From NCBI GenBank assembly GCA_905214435.1, contig CAJMMA010000034.1:1-19761 (forward strand): 19,761 bases of DNA. The letters run 5' to 3'. Shown piece after piece: positions 1 through 7,129 of the stretch. The notes below the pieces were generated by a model. It worked only from the letters and a program-made list of their open reading frames with translations. It did not search any database and was not told the origin of the DNA. Position numbers and translations under genes: made by a program. The DNA comes from an uncultured bacterium. GTDB taxonomy: Bacteria; Actinomycetota; Coriobacteriia; Coriobacteriales; Coriobacteriaceae. Positions within the stretch are counted from its first letter, which is position 1; every line of letters begins with the position of its first letter.

Positions 1-1376
1 GCGGCCTTCTTGCCGGCGCCCATCGCCAGAATGACCGTAGCGGCACCGGTGACGATGTCGCCGCCGGCCCAGATGCGGGGATCGGTGGTCTGGCCGGTCT
101 CCTCGTCGGCAACGATGTAGCCCCACTTGTTGAGCTCCATCTTGCCGCCGATCTTCTTTGCGAAGGGGTTGGCGTTGGTGCCGATAGCCGAGATCGCGAC
201 GTCGCAGGGGATCTCCTCGATGGCGCTCTCGATGGGCACCGGGCGACGACGGCCGGACTCGTCGGGCTCGCCGAGTTCCATCTTCTGGACCTTGACGGCG
301 CACACGGAGCCGTCCTCGCCAGCGACAAACTCGAGCGGGGAGACGAGCGGCAGAACCTCGACGCCCTCGGCCTTAGCATGGTGCAGCTCGGCGCGACGGC
401 AGGGCATCTCGTCCTCGGTACGACGATAGGCGATGATGGCGTGCTCGGCGCCCAGACGCTTGGCGGTACGGACGGCGTCCATAGCCACGTTGCCGCCACC
501 AAAGACGACGACGTTCTTGCCGTGCTTGGTGGGGGTGTCGTACTCGGGGAACTTGTTGGCCTTCATCAGGTTCACGCGGGTGAGGTACTCGTTAGCGAAG
601 AAGACGTTGGGCAGGTTCTCGCCGGGGACGTTGAGGAACTTGGGCAGGCCTGCGCCGGTCGCCACGTAGATGGCGTCGAAGCCCTGCTCGAACAGCTCCT
701 CGGCCGTGGCCATATTGCCCACGACGGAGTTGTACTCAAACTTGACGCCCATGTCCTCCAGGCCGTCAATCTCGCGCTTGACGACTGCCTTGGGCAGACG
801 GAACTCGGGGATGCCGTAGACCAGCACGCCGCCGCCGGTGAAGAATGCCTCGAAGACGGTAACGTCAAAACCGTTACGGGCGAGCTCGCCGGCGCAGGTG
901 ATGCCGGACGGGCCGGAGCCGACGACAGCGACCTTCTTGCCGTTCTTGGGGGCCATCTTGGGCGTGGAGGCGAGCTCGGGGCGGTCGCCCAAGAAGCGCT
1001 CGAGCTGGCCGATGGCCACGGGCTCGGACTTCTTGCCACGGATGCACTTGCCCTCGCACTGGTTCTCCTGCGGGCAGACGCGGCCGCAGATGGCGGGAAG
1101 CATGGAGTCCTCGCGAATGGTATCGAGAGCGCCGCCGAAGTCCTTCGCGCGGATCTGCTCGATAAAGCGGGGAATGTTGATGTTGACGGGGCAGCCCTCA
1201 ACACAGAACGGCTTCTTGCAGTTGAGGCAGCGCTCGGCCTCGGCCAGCGCCATCTCCTCGGTGAAGCCCTTGTCGACGGGGCGGAAGTCGCAGGCGCGCT
1301 CGGCAGCCGGCTCCTCGTTATCGGGGGTGCGGGGCGACTTCATATCGGCAACGAAACGACCGTTAACTAGTGGCAT
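1..1376 (-). CDS. nfnB: NADPH-dependent glutamate synthase small-subunit-like flavoprotein, probably NfnB (partial, 3' end missing)
   Basis: This gene reads leftward and runs off the left edge, so about 458 residues are visible. Near the N-terminus is a Cys-rich ferredoxin-like segment (CLNCKKPFCVEGCPV, then CGRVCPQENQCEGKC) that would carry [4Fe-4S] clusters. A GSGPSG FAD-binding motif and a GGGNVAMD NAD(P)-binding motif follow, and the AGGDIVTGAATV stretch near the edge is typical of the family. GltD/GltA-type proteins share this layout. Because the gene lies directly behind an NfnA-type gene with no large glutamate synthase subunit in view, I favour NfnB, the NADPH-binding half of the electron-bifurcating NADH-dependent ferredoxin:NADP+ oxidoreductase. 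The ATG at 1376 is preceded by a GAGGAAAAG ribosome binding site and overlaps the upstream stop by about 10 bases, which indicates translational coupling. A GltA (glutamate synthase small subunit) label would be an equally common annotation. Confidence 0.9.
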   Translation of the reverse strand, partial: MPLVNGRFVADMKSPRTPDNEEPAAERACDFRPVDKGFTEEMALAEAERCLNCKKPFCVEGCPVNINIPRFIEQIRAKDFGGALDTIREDSMLPAICGRVCPQENQCEGKCIRGKKSEPVAIGQLERFLGDRPELASTPKMAPKNGKKVAVVGSGPSGITCAGELARNGFDVTVFEAFFTGGGVLVYGIPEFRLPKAVVKREIDGLEDMGVKFEYNSVVGNMATAEELFEQGFDAIYVATGAGLPKFLNVPGENLPNVFFANEYLTRVNLMKANKFPEYDTPTKHGKNVVVFGGGNVAMDAVRTAKRLGAEHAIIAYRRTEDEMPCRRAELHHAKAEGVEVLPLVSPLEFVAGEDGSVCAVKVQKMELGEPDESGRRRPVPIESAIEEIPCDVAISAIGTNANPFAKKIGGKMELNKWGYIVADEETGQTTDPRIWAGGDIVTGAATVILAMGAGKKA

Positions 1377-2206
1377 GCGCAGCTCTTTTCCTCATAGGCC
1401 TTGAGGGACTCGCCCTCTTCGGAACGGTAAGCGGCCTGGCGGGCACGAAGGTCATCCCAGTCGACCAGGGTGGCATCGAAGTCGGGGCCGTCGACGCAAG
1501 CGAACTTGGTCACGCCGCCCACCTCGACGCGGCAGCAGCCGCACATGCCGGTTCCGTCAACCATGATGGGGTTGAGCGACGCGGTGATGGGTGTGTCGTA
1601 CTTCTGGGCGGTGAGGGTCGAGAACTTCATCATCGGAACGGGGCCGACGCAGAAGACCTGGCTCACGGCCTTGTCCTGCAGCAGGCGCTCCAGCGGAGCG
1701 GTGACAACGCCCTGCTCGCCGTAGGAGCCGTCGTCGGTGGTGATGTGGATGTGGTCCTCGTCGAGGAGCTCGCGGAACTGGTCCTCCATGAGCAGGAGGT
1801 CCTTGGTGCGGGCGCCCATGATGGCGTGCACCTCGTGACCGGTCTCGACCAGGTGCTTGGCGACCGGGAAGGCAATTGCCAGGCCGACGCCGCCGCCAAT
1901 GACGGCGCAGGGGCCCTCGGCCATCTCGGTGGGAACGCCCAGCGGGCCCACGACGTCGCGCAGCGACTTGCCGGCCTCGTAGGTGGAAAGCATCTCGGTG
2001 GTCTTGCCGATCACCATGAAGATGAACTCGACCCAGCCCTCGTCACCGTTCCAGCCGGCCAGGGTAAACGGGACACGCTCGCCCGTCTCGTTGGCGCGAA
2101 CCATGAGGAACTGTCCAGCGTGCGCATGTTTGGCGATTGCGGGCGCCTCGATGCGGAACTTGAACACCTTCTCCGAGAACTGCGTCTTCTCCAGGATCTT
2201 ATACAT
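1367..2206 (-). CDS. nfnA: Ferredoxin-NADP+ reductase subunit alpha (NfnA-type; PyrK/sulfide dehydrogenase-like FAD/[2Fe-2S] protein)
   Basis: 279 residues, the normal length for this family. The N-terminal part (about 1-95) is a ferredoxin-reductase-type FAD barrel, with GQFLMVRA and the RVPFTLAGW flavin-contact region. GGGVGLAIAFPVAKHL (about 104-119) is the NAD-binding half. DGTGMCGCCRV plus FACVDGP (Cys222, Cys224/225, Cys237) is the [2Fe-2S] site seen in PyrK and NfnA. With NfnB it would form the soluble complex that couples NADH and reduced ferredoxin to NADP+ reduction, balancing redox pools in a fermenting anaerobe. The start is ATG at 2206 behind AGAGGGG. The gene is first in a two-gene operon and overlaps nfnB by about 10 bases. 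A perfect TATAAT lies about 106 bases upstream. Dihydroorotate dehydrogenase electron-transfer subunit is a common misannotation; no pyrD is nearby. Confidence 0.9.
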   Translation of the reverse strand: MYKILEKTQFSEKVFKFRIEAPAIAKHAHAGQFLMVRANETGERVPFTLAGWNGDEGWVEFIFMVIGKTTEMLSTYEAGKSLRDVVGPLGVPTEMAEGPCAVIGGGVGLAIAFPVAKHLVETGHEVHAIMGARTKDLLLMEDQFRELLDEDHIHITTDDGSYGEQGVVTAPLERLLQDKAVSQVFCVGPVPMMKFSTLTAQKYDTPITASLNPIMVDGTGMCGCCRVEVGGVTKFACVDGPDFDATLVDWDDLRARQAAYRSEEGESLKAYEEKSCACH

Positions 2207-2311
2207 AGAACCCCTCTCTTGTTAGGGCCGCCGAACCGTGCCTCCACGGAAATGGACGGTAGCCCGAGTAAAACCGTACGCGCACAGGCGTTGTGCAGAC
2301 ATACGGTGCAA

Positions 2312-2340
2312 ATTATACCCTCATGGACATGCTGTTTACG
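2312..2340 (-). promoter_or_regulatory. Probable promoter of the nfnAB operon
   Basis: Reading leftward there is a perfect TATAAT -10 hexamer (2317-2312) about 106 bases before the nfnA start. The -35 is weak: a GTAAAC-like hexamer around 2334-2339. A start site near 2304 would leave a leader of about 98 bases, which contains short GC hairpins but no riboswitch I recognise. Confidence 0.5.
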
Positions 2341-2379
2341 TGTGTCTTCGGCGGTTGGGAAAAGGGTTTATCCACTTCG

Positions 2380-2579
2380 ACCTACCAAATAGGGATAGGT
2401 TTATTTTGGTCGGTTTTATCAGGCAAAACGGCAAAGGGGGCCGGCCTCGGGTTGTGATGAGGCCGGCCCCCTTTGGGGTGTTATGCGTGTATGGCGGCGC
2501 GGGGTTTATTGCGATGCGGCCACCGGGGCGTTTCCGCAGATAAAACCTGCCAAAATAAACATCCCTAAACGGTAGGTTT
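2380..2579. repeat. Inverted pair of about 40-base repeats bracketing a hairpin (possible MITE-like element)
   Basis: Bases 2380-2419 and the reverse complement of 2540-2579 align closely. They share ACCTACC, AGGGAT, GTTTATTTTGG and GGTTTTAT in the same order, with one 2-base gap and a few mismatches. The right copy also contains an internal dyad (AAACCTGCC ... GGTAGGTTT) and runs into the stop codon of pth. The arms enclose about 120 bases, with the strong GC hairpin at 2433-2474 in the middle. The terminal repeats and compact size resemble a miniature mobile element or a dispersed intergenic repeat, but there is no coding content and the target-site duplication is not clear. Confidence 0.6.
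2433..2474. terminator. Strong hairpin, probable bidirectional terminator (pth side)
   Basis: A perfect 16-base stem (2433-2448 with 2459-2474) starts AAAGGGGGCC and ends CCCCCTTT around a 10-base loop. It lies about 105 bases beyond the pth stop in the direction of pth transcription, and upstream of the nfnA promoter, so it would insulate the two units. The U-tract is short (three T), so termination efficiency is uncertain. Confidence 0.7.
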
Positions 2580-3208
2580 TAGTGCTTGCCGTTGGCGGAG
2601 GCGGCGCCGTTGACGTGGTCGCGGGCGTAGATTACGCCGTGCACGATGGCCAGACCGGCGGCGTCGGCGGCGCGGGCGCAGGTGTCCTGGAAGGCCTCGG
2701 CCTCGCGGGCGCGCAGCTGCTTGAGCACATAGTCTGCCACGGCCATCTTGCCGGGAGGGTTGCCGATGCCGGTGCGGATACGGCTAAAGTCGCGGCTGCC
2801 CATCTTGTCGATGATGGAGCGCAGGCCGTTGTGGCCGGCGTGGCCACCGCCCACCTTGACGCGCACGTCACCGGCGGGGATGTCGAGCTCGTCGTGGATG
2901 ACGAGCAGCTCCTCGGCCTTGATCTTGTACTCGCGGCAGAGCTTGGAGATGGGGCCACCCGAGGTATTCATATACGACTGCGGCTTGACCAGCACGATCT
3001 GGCGCTTGCCACCCTCTTCCTCGGGATCGTTGATGTTGATGAGTGCGACCTCGGCGCCGGCCTGGTTTTTCCAGTACGTGACGCCGGCCTGACGGGCCAG
3101 CTCGTCAATCGCCTTAAAGCCGGCGTTGTGGCGGGTCTCGGCATATTCCTCGCCCGGGTTGCCAAGCCCGGCAACCATGCGAATCTTAAGCGGCTGTGCA
3201 GCTGCCAT
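2579..3208 (-). CDS. pth: Peptidyl-tRNA hydrolase
   Basis: 209 residues from the chosen start. Pth releases tRNA from prematurely dropped peptidyl-tRNA in the cytoplasm. Family motifs are present in order: GLGNPG (about 14-19), TRHNAGF with the catalytic His at about 27, PQSYMNTSGG (the usual P-x-x-YMN-x-SG), HDELDIPAGDVRVK, GGGHAGHNGLRSI, and RIRTGIGNPPG. An in-frame ATG seven codons upstream exists (3229), but GGAAGGA sits 5-6 bases before the ATG at 3208 and MAAAQPLKIRMVAGLGNPG is the expected family beginning, so 3208 is preferred. The stop codon lies inside the right arm of the 2380-2579 inverted repeat. The gene follows prs in the same direction but is separated from it by 244 bases containing a large hairpin, so it probably has its own promoter. 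Confidence 0.95.
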   Translation of the reverse strand: MAAAQPLKIRMVAGLGNPGEEYAETRHNAGFKAIDELARQAGVTYWKNQAGAEVALININDPEEEGGKRQIVLVKPQSYMNTSGGPISKLCREYKIKAEELLVIHDELDIPAGDVRVKVGGGHAGHNGLRSIIDKMGSRDFSRIRTGIGNPPGKMAVADYVLKQLRAREAEAFQDTCARAADAAGLAIVHGVIYARDHVNGAASANGKH

Positions 3209-3324
3209 ATTTGTCCTTCCGTTACACATAAAAGTTTAATCAACGACAAAGGCTACCACGCCCGCCGAAGGCGAGGAAAGGTTGCAGCAAAGTCATTTCA
3301 GAAAACAGCTGCCCCGAGACAGCA

Positions 3325-3429
3325 GGAAGCCCCGGACACGCCGGGAGGGGTTATCAAAGCGAACATCCCGCAGCCGCAAAGCGGCGAGGACGTTCGCGTG
3401 ATAACCCCGCAGGCGCGTCCGGGGCTTCC
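3325..3429. terminator. Large imperfect hairpin of about 105 bases downstream of prs
   Basis: Left arm 3325-3364 and right arm 3392-3429 are reverse complements over about 38 bases, with small internal loops. Shared blocks are GGAAGCCCCGGAC, GGGGTTATC and GCGAAC. The apex carries its own hairpin, GCCGC-AAA-GCGGC (3373-3385). It starts about 23 bases after the prs stop in the direction of prs transcription. It is much longer than an ordinary intrinsic terminator and has no immediate U-run, so it may be a dispersed palindromic element that also serves as a terminator or RNA 3' stabiliser. Confidence 0.65.
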
Positions 3430-3452
3430 GGAGGGATGTGAGGGTCGAGCGA

Positions 3453-4439
3453 CTACAGTGCGAAGTCGCCGCCGACGAGCGTGGAGACGGGCTCCTCGTG
3501 GTAAACGGCGGAGATGGCCTGAGCGAACTCCTCGGCGACCGAGATGGTCTTGATCTTGCCGCCGACCTCGACGGGGATGGCGTCGGTGACGACGCACTCG
3601 ACGATGGGGGCGTCGTTCAGACGCTCGATGGCCGGACCGGAGAAGATGCCGTGGGTGGCGCAGACGTAGATGTCGCCGGCGCCCATAGCCTTGAGCTCCT
3701 TGACGTTGGCGCACAGGGTGCCAGCGGTGTCGATCATGTCGTCGTTGATGATGCAGGTCTTGCCCTTGATGTCACCGATGATGCCCATGACCTCGGCGGC
3801 GTTGTGGCGCGGACGGCCCTTGTGGGCGATGGCCAGGTCGCAGCCGAGCATGTCGGACAGCTTCTTGGCGGCCTTGGCACGACCCACGTCAGGGGAGACG
3901 ACAACCAGGTTGTCGGTGTCGAAGTGCATGTCGTTGTAGTACTGGCCAAACAGCGGCAGTGCGGACAGGTGGTTAACCGGGATATCGAAGAAGCCCTGGA
4001 TCTGGCCCTGGTGCAGGTCGAGGGTGATGATGCGGTTGACGCCGGCGCGCTCGAGCAGGTTGGCGACGAGGCGGGCGGTGATGGGCTCGCGCGGGCCGGC
4101 CTTGCGGTCCTGGCGGGCATAGCCGTAGTGGGTGATGACGGCGGTGATGGAGCGGGCGGATGCGCGCTTGGCAGCGTCGGTGGCGATGAGCAGCTCCATG
4201 AGCATGTCGTTGACGTTGCCGCCGGCCACGGACTGAATCAGGAAGACGTCGGCGCCGCGGACGGTCTCGTCGTAGCGGGCGTAAATCTCACCATTGGCGA
4301 ACTGCTTTAGCGTAAGGCCCGAAAGCTCGACCCCAAGGTACTCAGCAATCTTCTGAGCGAGGGGACGGTTGGAGGAACCGGAATACACACGGATGGACTT
4401 GCGCATATTCTCCGACTTCTCGGGATCATTAATCGGCAT
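3453..4439 (-). CDS. prs: Ribose-phosphate pyrophosphokinase (PRPP synthetase)
   Basis: 328 residues, slightly longer than the usual 310-320. The enzyme makes PRPP from ribose 5-phosphate and ATP for nucleotide, His and Trp synthesis. Visible motifs are FANGEIYAR (about 47-55), the ATP-contacting YARQDRK loop (107-113), LDLHQGQIQGFFD (140-152), SPDVGRAKAAKKL, and the PRPP-binding loop NDDMIDTAGTL (232-242). The start is ATG at 4439, preceded by AAAGGAGAAGGG at good spacing. A later Met (residue 12) is possible but lacks a comparable ribosome binding site. glmU lies upstream in the same direction, but a terminator at 4582-4614 separates them. glmU-prs-pth order is common in Gram-positive bacteria. 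Confidence 0.96.
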   Translation of the reverse strand: MPINDPEKSENMRKSIRVYSGSSNRPLAQKIAEYLGVELSGLTLKQFANGEIYARYDETVRGADVFLIQSVAGGNVNDMLMELLIATDAAKRASARSITAVITHYGYARQDRKAGPREPITARLVANLLERAGVNRIITLDLHQGQIQGFFDIPVNHLSALPLFGQYYNDMHFDTDNLVVVSPDVGRAKAAKKLSDMLGCDLAIAHKGRPRHNAAEVMGIIGDIKGKTCIINDDMIDTAGTLCANVKELKAMGAGDIYVCATHGIFSGPAIERLNDAPIVECVVTDAIPVEVGGKIKTISVAEEFAQAISAVYHEEPVSTLVGGDFAL

Positions 4440-4484
4440 TACCCTTCTCCTTTAATATCGAATGCCATATAGATGCCTTGTTGC

Positions 4485-4490
4485 ATTGTA
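4485..4490 (-). promoter_or_regulatory. Possible -10 element for prs
   Basis: Reading leftward, TACAAT occurs about 46 bases before the prs ATG, between the glmU terminator and prs. No convincing -35 lies 16-18 bases upstream; a TTGACG farther upstream (about 4539) is out of register. An own promoter is expected because the glmU terminator precedes it. Confidence 0.35.
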
Positions 4491-4581
4491 ACCGCGCGGC
4501 GGGGTTTATCGGGTCTTGATAACGTCTTTACCGTCAACGGACACGAACCGACCACTCTCCGGCCGCGCAGGTCAGCATAGA

Positions 4582-4614
4582 AAAAGGAGCTGTCCCCATG
4601 GAACAGCTCCTTTT
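4582..4614. terminator. Intrinsic terminator of glmU
   Basis: A 12-base perfect stem, AAAAGGAGCTGT with ACAGCTCCTTTT, encloses a 9-base loop. It lies directly after the glmU stop (4630, reading leftward). On that strand the stem is followed by TTTTT, the classic Rho-independent form. Confidence 0.88.
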
Positions 4615-4629
4615 GTGCTTGGTAAAACG

Positions 4630-6042
4630 TTATACCTCGTCGTCCTCGTGCAGGCGGCGGCGGTAATCGGCGGCCCAGCTCTCAATATTTACCTGACGGG
4701 CGCGGCCCAGACCGAGTGCGTCGGCCGGGACCGGCTCGGTGATGACGGAGCCGGCGGCCACGAGTGCACCGTCGCCGATCTGGGCGGGTGCGACCATCAT
4801 GGTGTCGGAACCGATGAAGGCATCCTTGCCGATGACGGTCTTGTGCTTGTGGACGCCGTCGTAGTTGCAGGTGATGGAGCCCGCGCCCACGTTGACGCCG
4901 GAGCCCATGGTGGTGTCGCCGATGTAGGACAGGTGCGGCACCTTGGAGCCCTCGCCGATCGTGGACTTCTTGATCTCCACGTGCGTGCCGGCCTTGGAGC
5001 CGTCGAGCATGTGGGTACCCGGGCGCAGGTAGGCGCGCGGGCCGCAGTCGACGCCGTTCTCGATGACGGCCTCGATGGCGATGGTCTCATCGATGGTGCA
5101 GCCGCTGCCGACGGTGGTGTCGGTGAGACGGCTGTTGGGGCCGAGCTGGCACTCCTCGCCCACGGTGACGTGGCCGATCAGGTGCGTCTGCGGCCACACG
5201 ACGGTATCGCGGCCGATGGTGGCGTCGGGGCCAATCCAGGCCTGCGTGGGATCGATGAAGGTAACGCCTTCGGCCATCCAGTGCTCGTTGATGCGGTCGC
5301 GCGCAATGGCGGTAAGCTGTGCGAGCTGGATGCGGCTGTTGACGCCCAAGCCGTCGCGGTAGTCGTCGCAGTGGAAGATGGAGACTGCCTGGCCGTGGCC
5401 TTTGAGGATCTCGAGCATGTCGGGCAGGTAGTACTCGGACTGCGCGTTGTCGTTGCCGATCTCGTCGATGTGGGCGGCGAGCTGCGCGCCGTCGAAGGCG
5501 TAGCAGCCGGCGTTGCACTCGAGCAGCGTGGCGGCCTGCTCGGGCGTGCAGTCCTTCTGCTCGATGATGCGCTCGATCTGGCCGTCGGCGCCCAGCTTGA
5601 TGCGGCCGTAGCCGAAGGGGTCGGGCGGGGTCATGGTCATGACGGTGCAGGCGAGCTCGCCGGTGGCGACGGTCTGCGCGAACTTGGCGACGGTGTCGGC
5701 GGTGATGAGCGGCAGGTCGCCGTTGAGCACGACGACCGGGCCTTGCGTGATGCCGCAGGCCTCGAGCGCGACCTTGACGGCGTGGCCGGTGCCCAGGCGC
5801 TCGGTCTGCTCGACGCACTCGACCTTGGTGGTGCTGGTGGCGTAGGCGCCGTCGATGAGGGCGCGCATCTCGTCGGCGTGGCTGCCGATGACGACTACGA
5901 CGCGGTTGCAGCCGGCCTTGATGGTGGCGTCGACGATCCACTGGACCATGGGCTTACCCAGGATCTTGTGCGAAACCTTGCAGTGGTTCGACTTCATGCG
6001 GGTGCCCTCGCCGGCGGCGAGGATAATTGCGGTTGCGTCCAT
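4630..6042 (-). CDS. glmU: Bifunctional UDP-N-acetylglucosamine pyrophosphorylase / glucosamine-1-phosphate N-acetyltransferase
   Basis: 470 residues, normal for GlmU. It acetylates glucosamine-1-phosphate and then couples it to UTP, giving UDP-GlcNAc for peptidoglycan. The N-terminal uridylyltransferase domain starts with LAAGEGTRMKS (8-18), the nucleotide-binding loop, and has VVLNGDLPLI and ECNAGCYAF. The C-terminal half is a left-handed beta-helix of hexapeptide repeats (WIGPDATIGRDTVVWP onward), with the acetyltransferase signatures GPRAYLRPG, KAGTHVEIKKS, SYIGD and GAGSITCNYDGVHKHKT. The reading frame stays open upstream, but ATG 6042 has AGGAG six bases before it and begins the conserved domain at residue 5, so it is the start. 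The gene diverges from the ECF operon, with a shared intergenic region of about 190 bases. Confidence 0.96.
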   Translation of the reverse strand: MDATAIILAAGEGTRMKSNHCKVSHKILGKPMVQWIVDATIKAGCNRVVVVIGSHADEMRALIDGAYATSTTKVECVEQTERLGTGHAVKVALEACGITQGPVVVLNGDLPLITADTVAKFAQTVATGELACTVMTMTPPDPFGYGRIKLGADGQIERIIEQKDCTPEQAATLLECNAGCYAFDGAQLAAHIDEIGNDNAQSEYYLPDMLEILKGHGQAVSIFHCDDYRDGLGVNSRIQLAQLTAIARDRINEHWMAEGVTFIDPTQAWIGPDATIGRDTVVWPQTHLIGHVTVGEECQLGPNSRLTDTTVGSGCTIDETIAIEAVIENGVDCGPRAYLRPGTHMLDGSKAGTHVEIKKSTIGEGSKVPHLSYIGDTTMGSGVNVGAGSITCNYDGVHKHKTVIGKDAFIGSDTMMVAPAQIGDGALVAAGSVITEPVPADALGLGRARQVNIESWAADYRRRLHEDDEV

Positions 6043-6074
6043 GTGATCTCCTGTTACGTTATAGAGACGTGTGT

Positions 6075-6102
6075 TTGGAAACGATACACGGCGCAATATG
6101 AT
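6075..6102 (+). promoter_or_regulatory. Probable promoter of the ECF transporter operon
   Basis: TTGGAA (6075-6080) and TATGAT (6097-6102) are separated by 16 bases. A start near 6109 would give a GC-rich leader of about 125 bases before ecfT. I looked for the conserved cobalamin, TPP and FMN riboswitch sequences in the leader and did not see them. Confidence 0.45.
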
Positions 6103-6235
6103 ACCGCAGGCATATGATGAGCGCGTAACGTTTGACGCGTGACGGCCGATGTCGGTGCCGCGGGCGCGGCGTTTGCGCTGGTTGTGTATGGCGCCGGCGG
6201 CGCTACGCCGTTGGCGTTTGAGCGAGGGGATGAGG

Positions 6236-7129
6236 GTGCCCGTGGATATCATGCGAGAGGAATCGGGCAACGAGCCCGTCGCGGCATTCGCGATGTCGCA
6301 TCCGGCGGTGCCGGCACTCTACATGGTGCTGACGCTGGGGCTCACCATGTTCTCGATGCAACCGGTGCTGATCGCGCTGTCGCTCGCGGGCGGGTTGGCG
6401 TATGGATTTGCGACGCGCGGGGCTGCCCGCACGTTGGGCGCGCTTCGCTGGCAGCTGCCGGTGATTTTGATCATTGCACTGGTCAACCCGCTGTTTAGCG
6501 CCTCGGGCTCGACGGAGCTGTTCCGTATTGGTATGCGCGCGGTGTATCTGGAGAGCATGGTATACGGCCTGTGCATGGGCGGGCTGTTTGTGGCGAGCGT
6601 GCTGTGGTTTGAGGCTGCGGCATCGATGCTCGAATACGACAAGGTGCTCGCGCTGCTGGGCAATGCCGCACCGGTGATTGCGCTCATGATCTCGATGTGC
6701 ATGCGGCTTATCCCGCAGTTTTTGCGCCGCGGTCGTGCGGTGTTGGCGGTGCAGGATGCGATTGATGTGCCGGGCCGCGCGCCGGCCGACCCCGTGCGCT
6801 CGCGCCTGCGGGCGTCGAGCGTGTTGATGGGCTGGGGCATGGAAGATTCGCTTGAGCGCGCGGATGCCATGCGCTCGCGCGGGTGGGGTGCTGCGTCGCG
6901 CCGTACGACGTATGCGCGGTATCGGCTGGCGCGCGGCGATGCTGCCGCGCTGGTTGGACTTGCGGTGTTTGGTGCCGCCGCGGTGGCGGTGGCATGGACC
7001 GCGACGACGCAGTATTCGTTTTATCCGCAGCTCTCGGTGCCGGCGCCGTGGCTGGGCTATGTCGTGTACGCTGCATGGATGGTGCTGCCCTGCGTGTTGC
7101 ATGTGATCGATGAGAAGAGGTTTGGCTGA
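6236..7129 (+). CDS. ecfT: ECF transporter transmembrane (T) component, CbiQ/EcfT family
   Basis: About 297 residues. The T component is the membrane scaffold that couples ATP hydrolysis by the A subunits to the substrate-binding S component. Several hydrophobic segments are seen: ALYMVLTLGLTMFSMQPVL, LPVILIIALVNPLF, YGLCMGGLFVASVLWF, a C-terminal pair around DAAALVGLAVFGAAAVAVAW, and LGYVVYAAWMVLPCVL. The cytoplasmic coupling region contains RLIPQFLRRGRAVLAVQDA and SLERADAMRSRGWG; the second matches the family's Ala-Arg-Gly coupling motif (usually S-x-x-RA-x-AM-x-ARG). The start is uncertain. GTG 6236 has GCGAGGGG six bases upstream, ATG 6230 is too close to it, and ATG 6251 or a far upstream ATG (6149) are alternatives. 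The stop overlaps the next start by one base (TGATG). Confidence 0.88.
   Translation: MPVDIMREESGNEPVAAFAMSHPAVPALYMVLTLGLTMFSMQPVLIALSLAGGLAYGFATRGAARTLGALRWQLPVILIIALVNPLFSASGSTELFRIGMRAVYLESMVYGLCMGGLFVASVLWFEAAASMLEYDKVLALLGNAAPVIALMISMCMRLIPQFLRRGRAVLAVQDAIDVPGRAPADPVRSRLRASSVLMGWGMEDSLERADAMRSRGWGAASRRTTYARYRLARGDAAALVGLAVFGAAAVAVAWTATTQYSFYPQLSVPAPWLGYVVYAAWMVLPCVLHVIDEKRFG

Noticed and set aside
378..2392. Long plus-strand open frames opposite nfnB and nfnA
   Set aside because: Low-complexity Gly/Ala/Val/Leu translations with no motifs, antisense to clear enzymes.
6043..6235. Riboswitch upstream of the ECF operon
   Set aside because: The leader is GC-rich with hairpins, but conserved cobalamin, TPP or FMN riboswitch sequences were not found.
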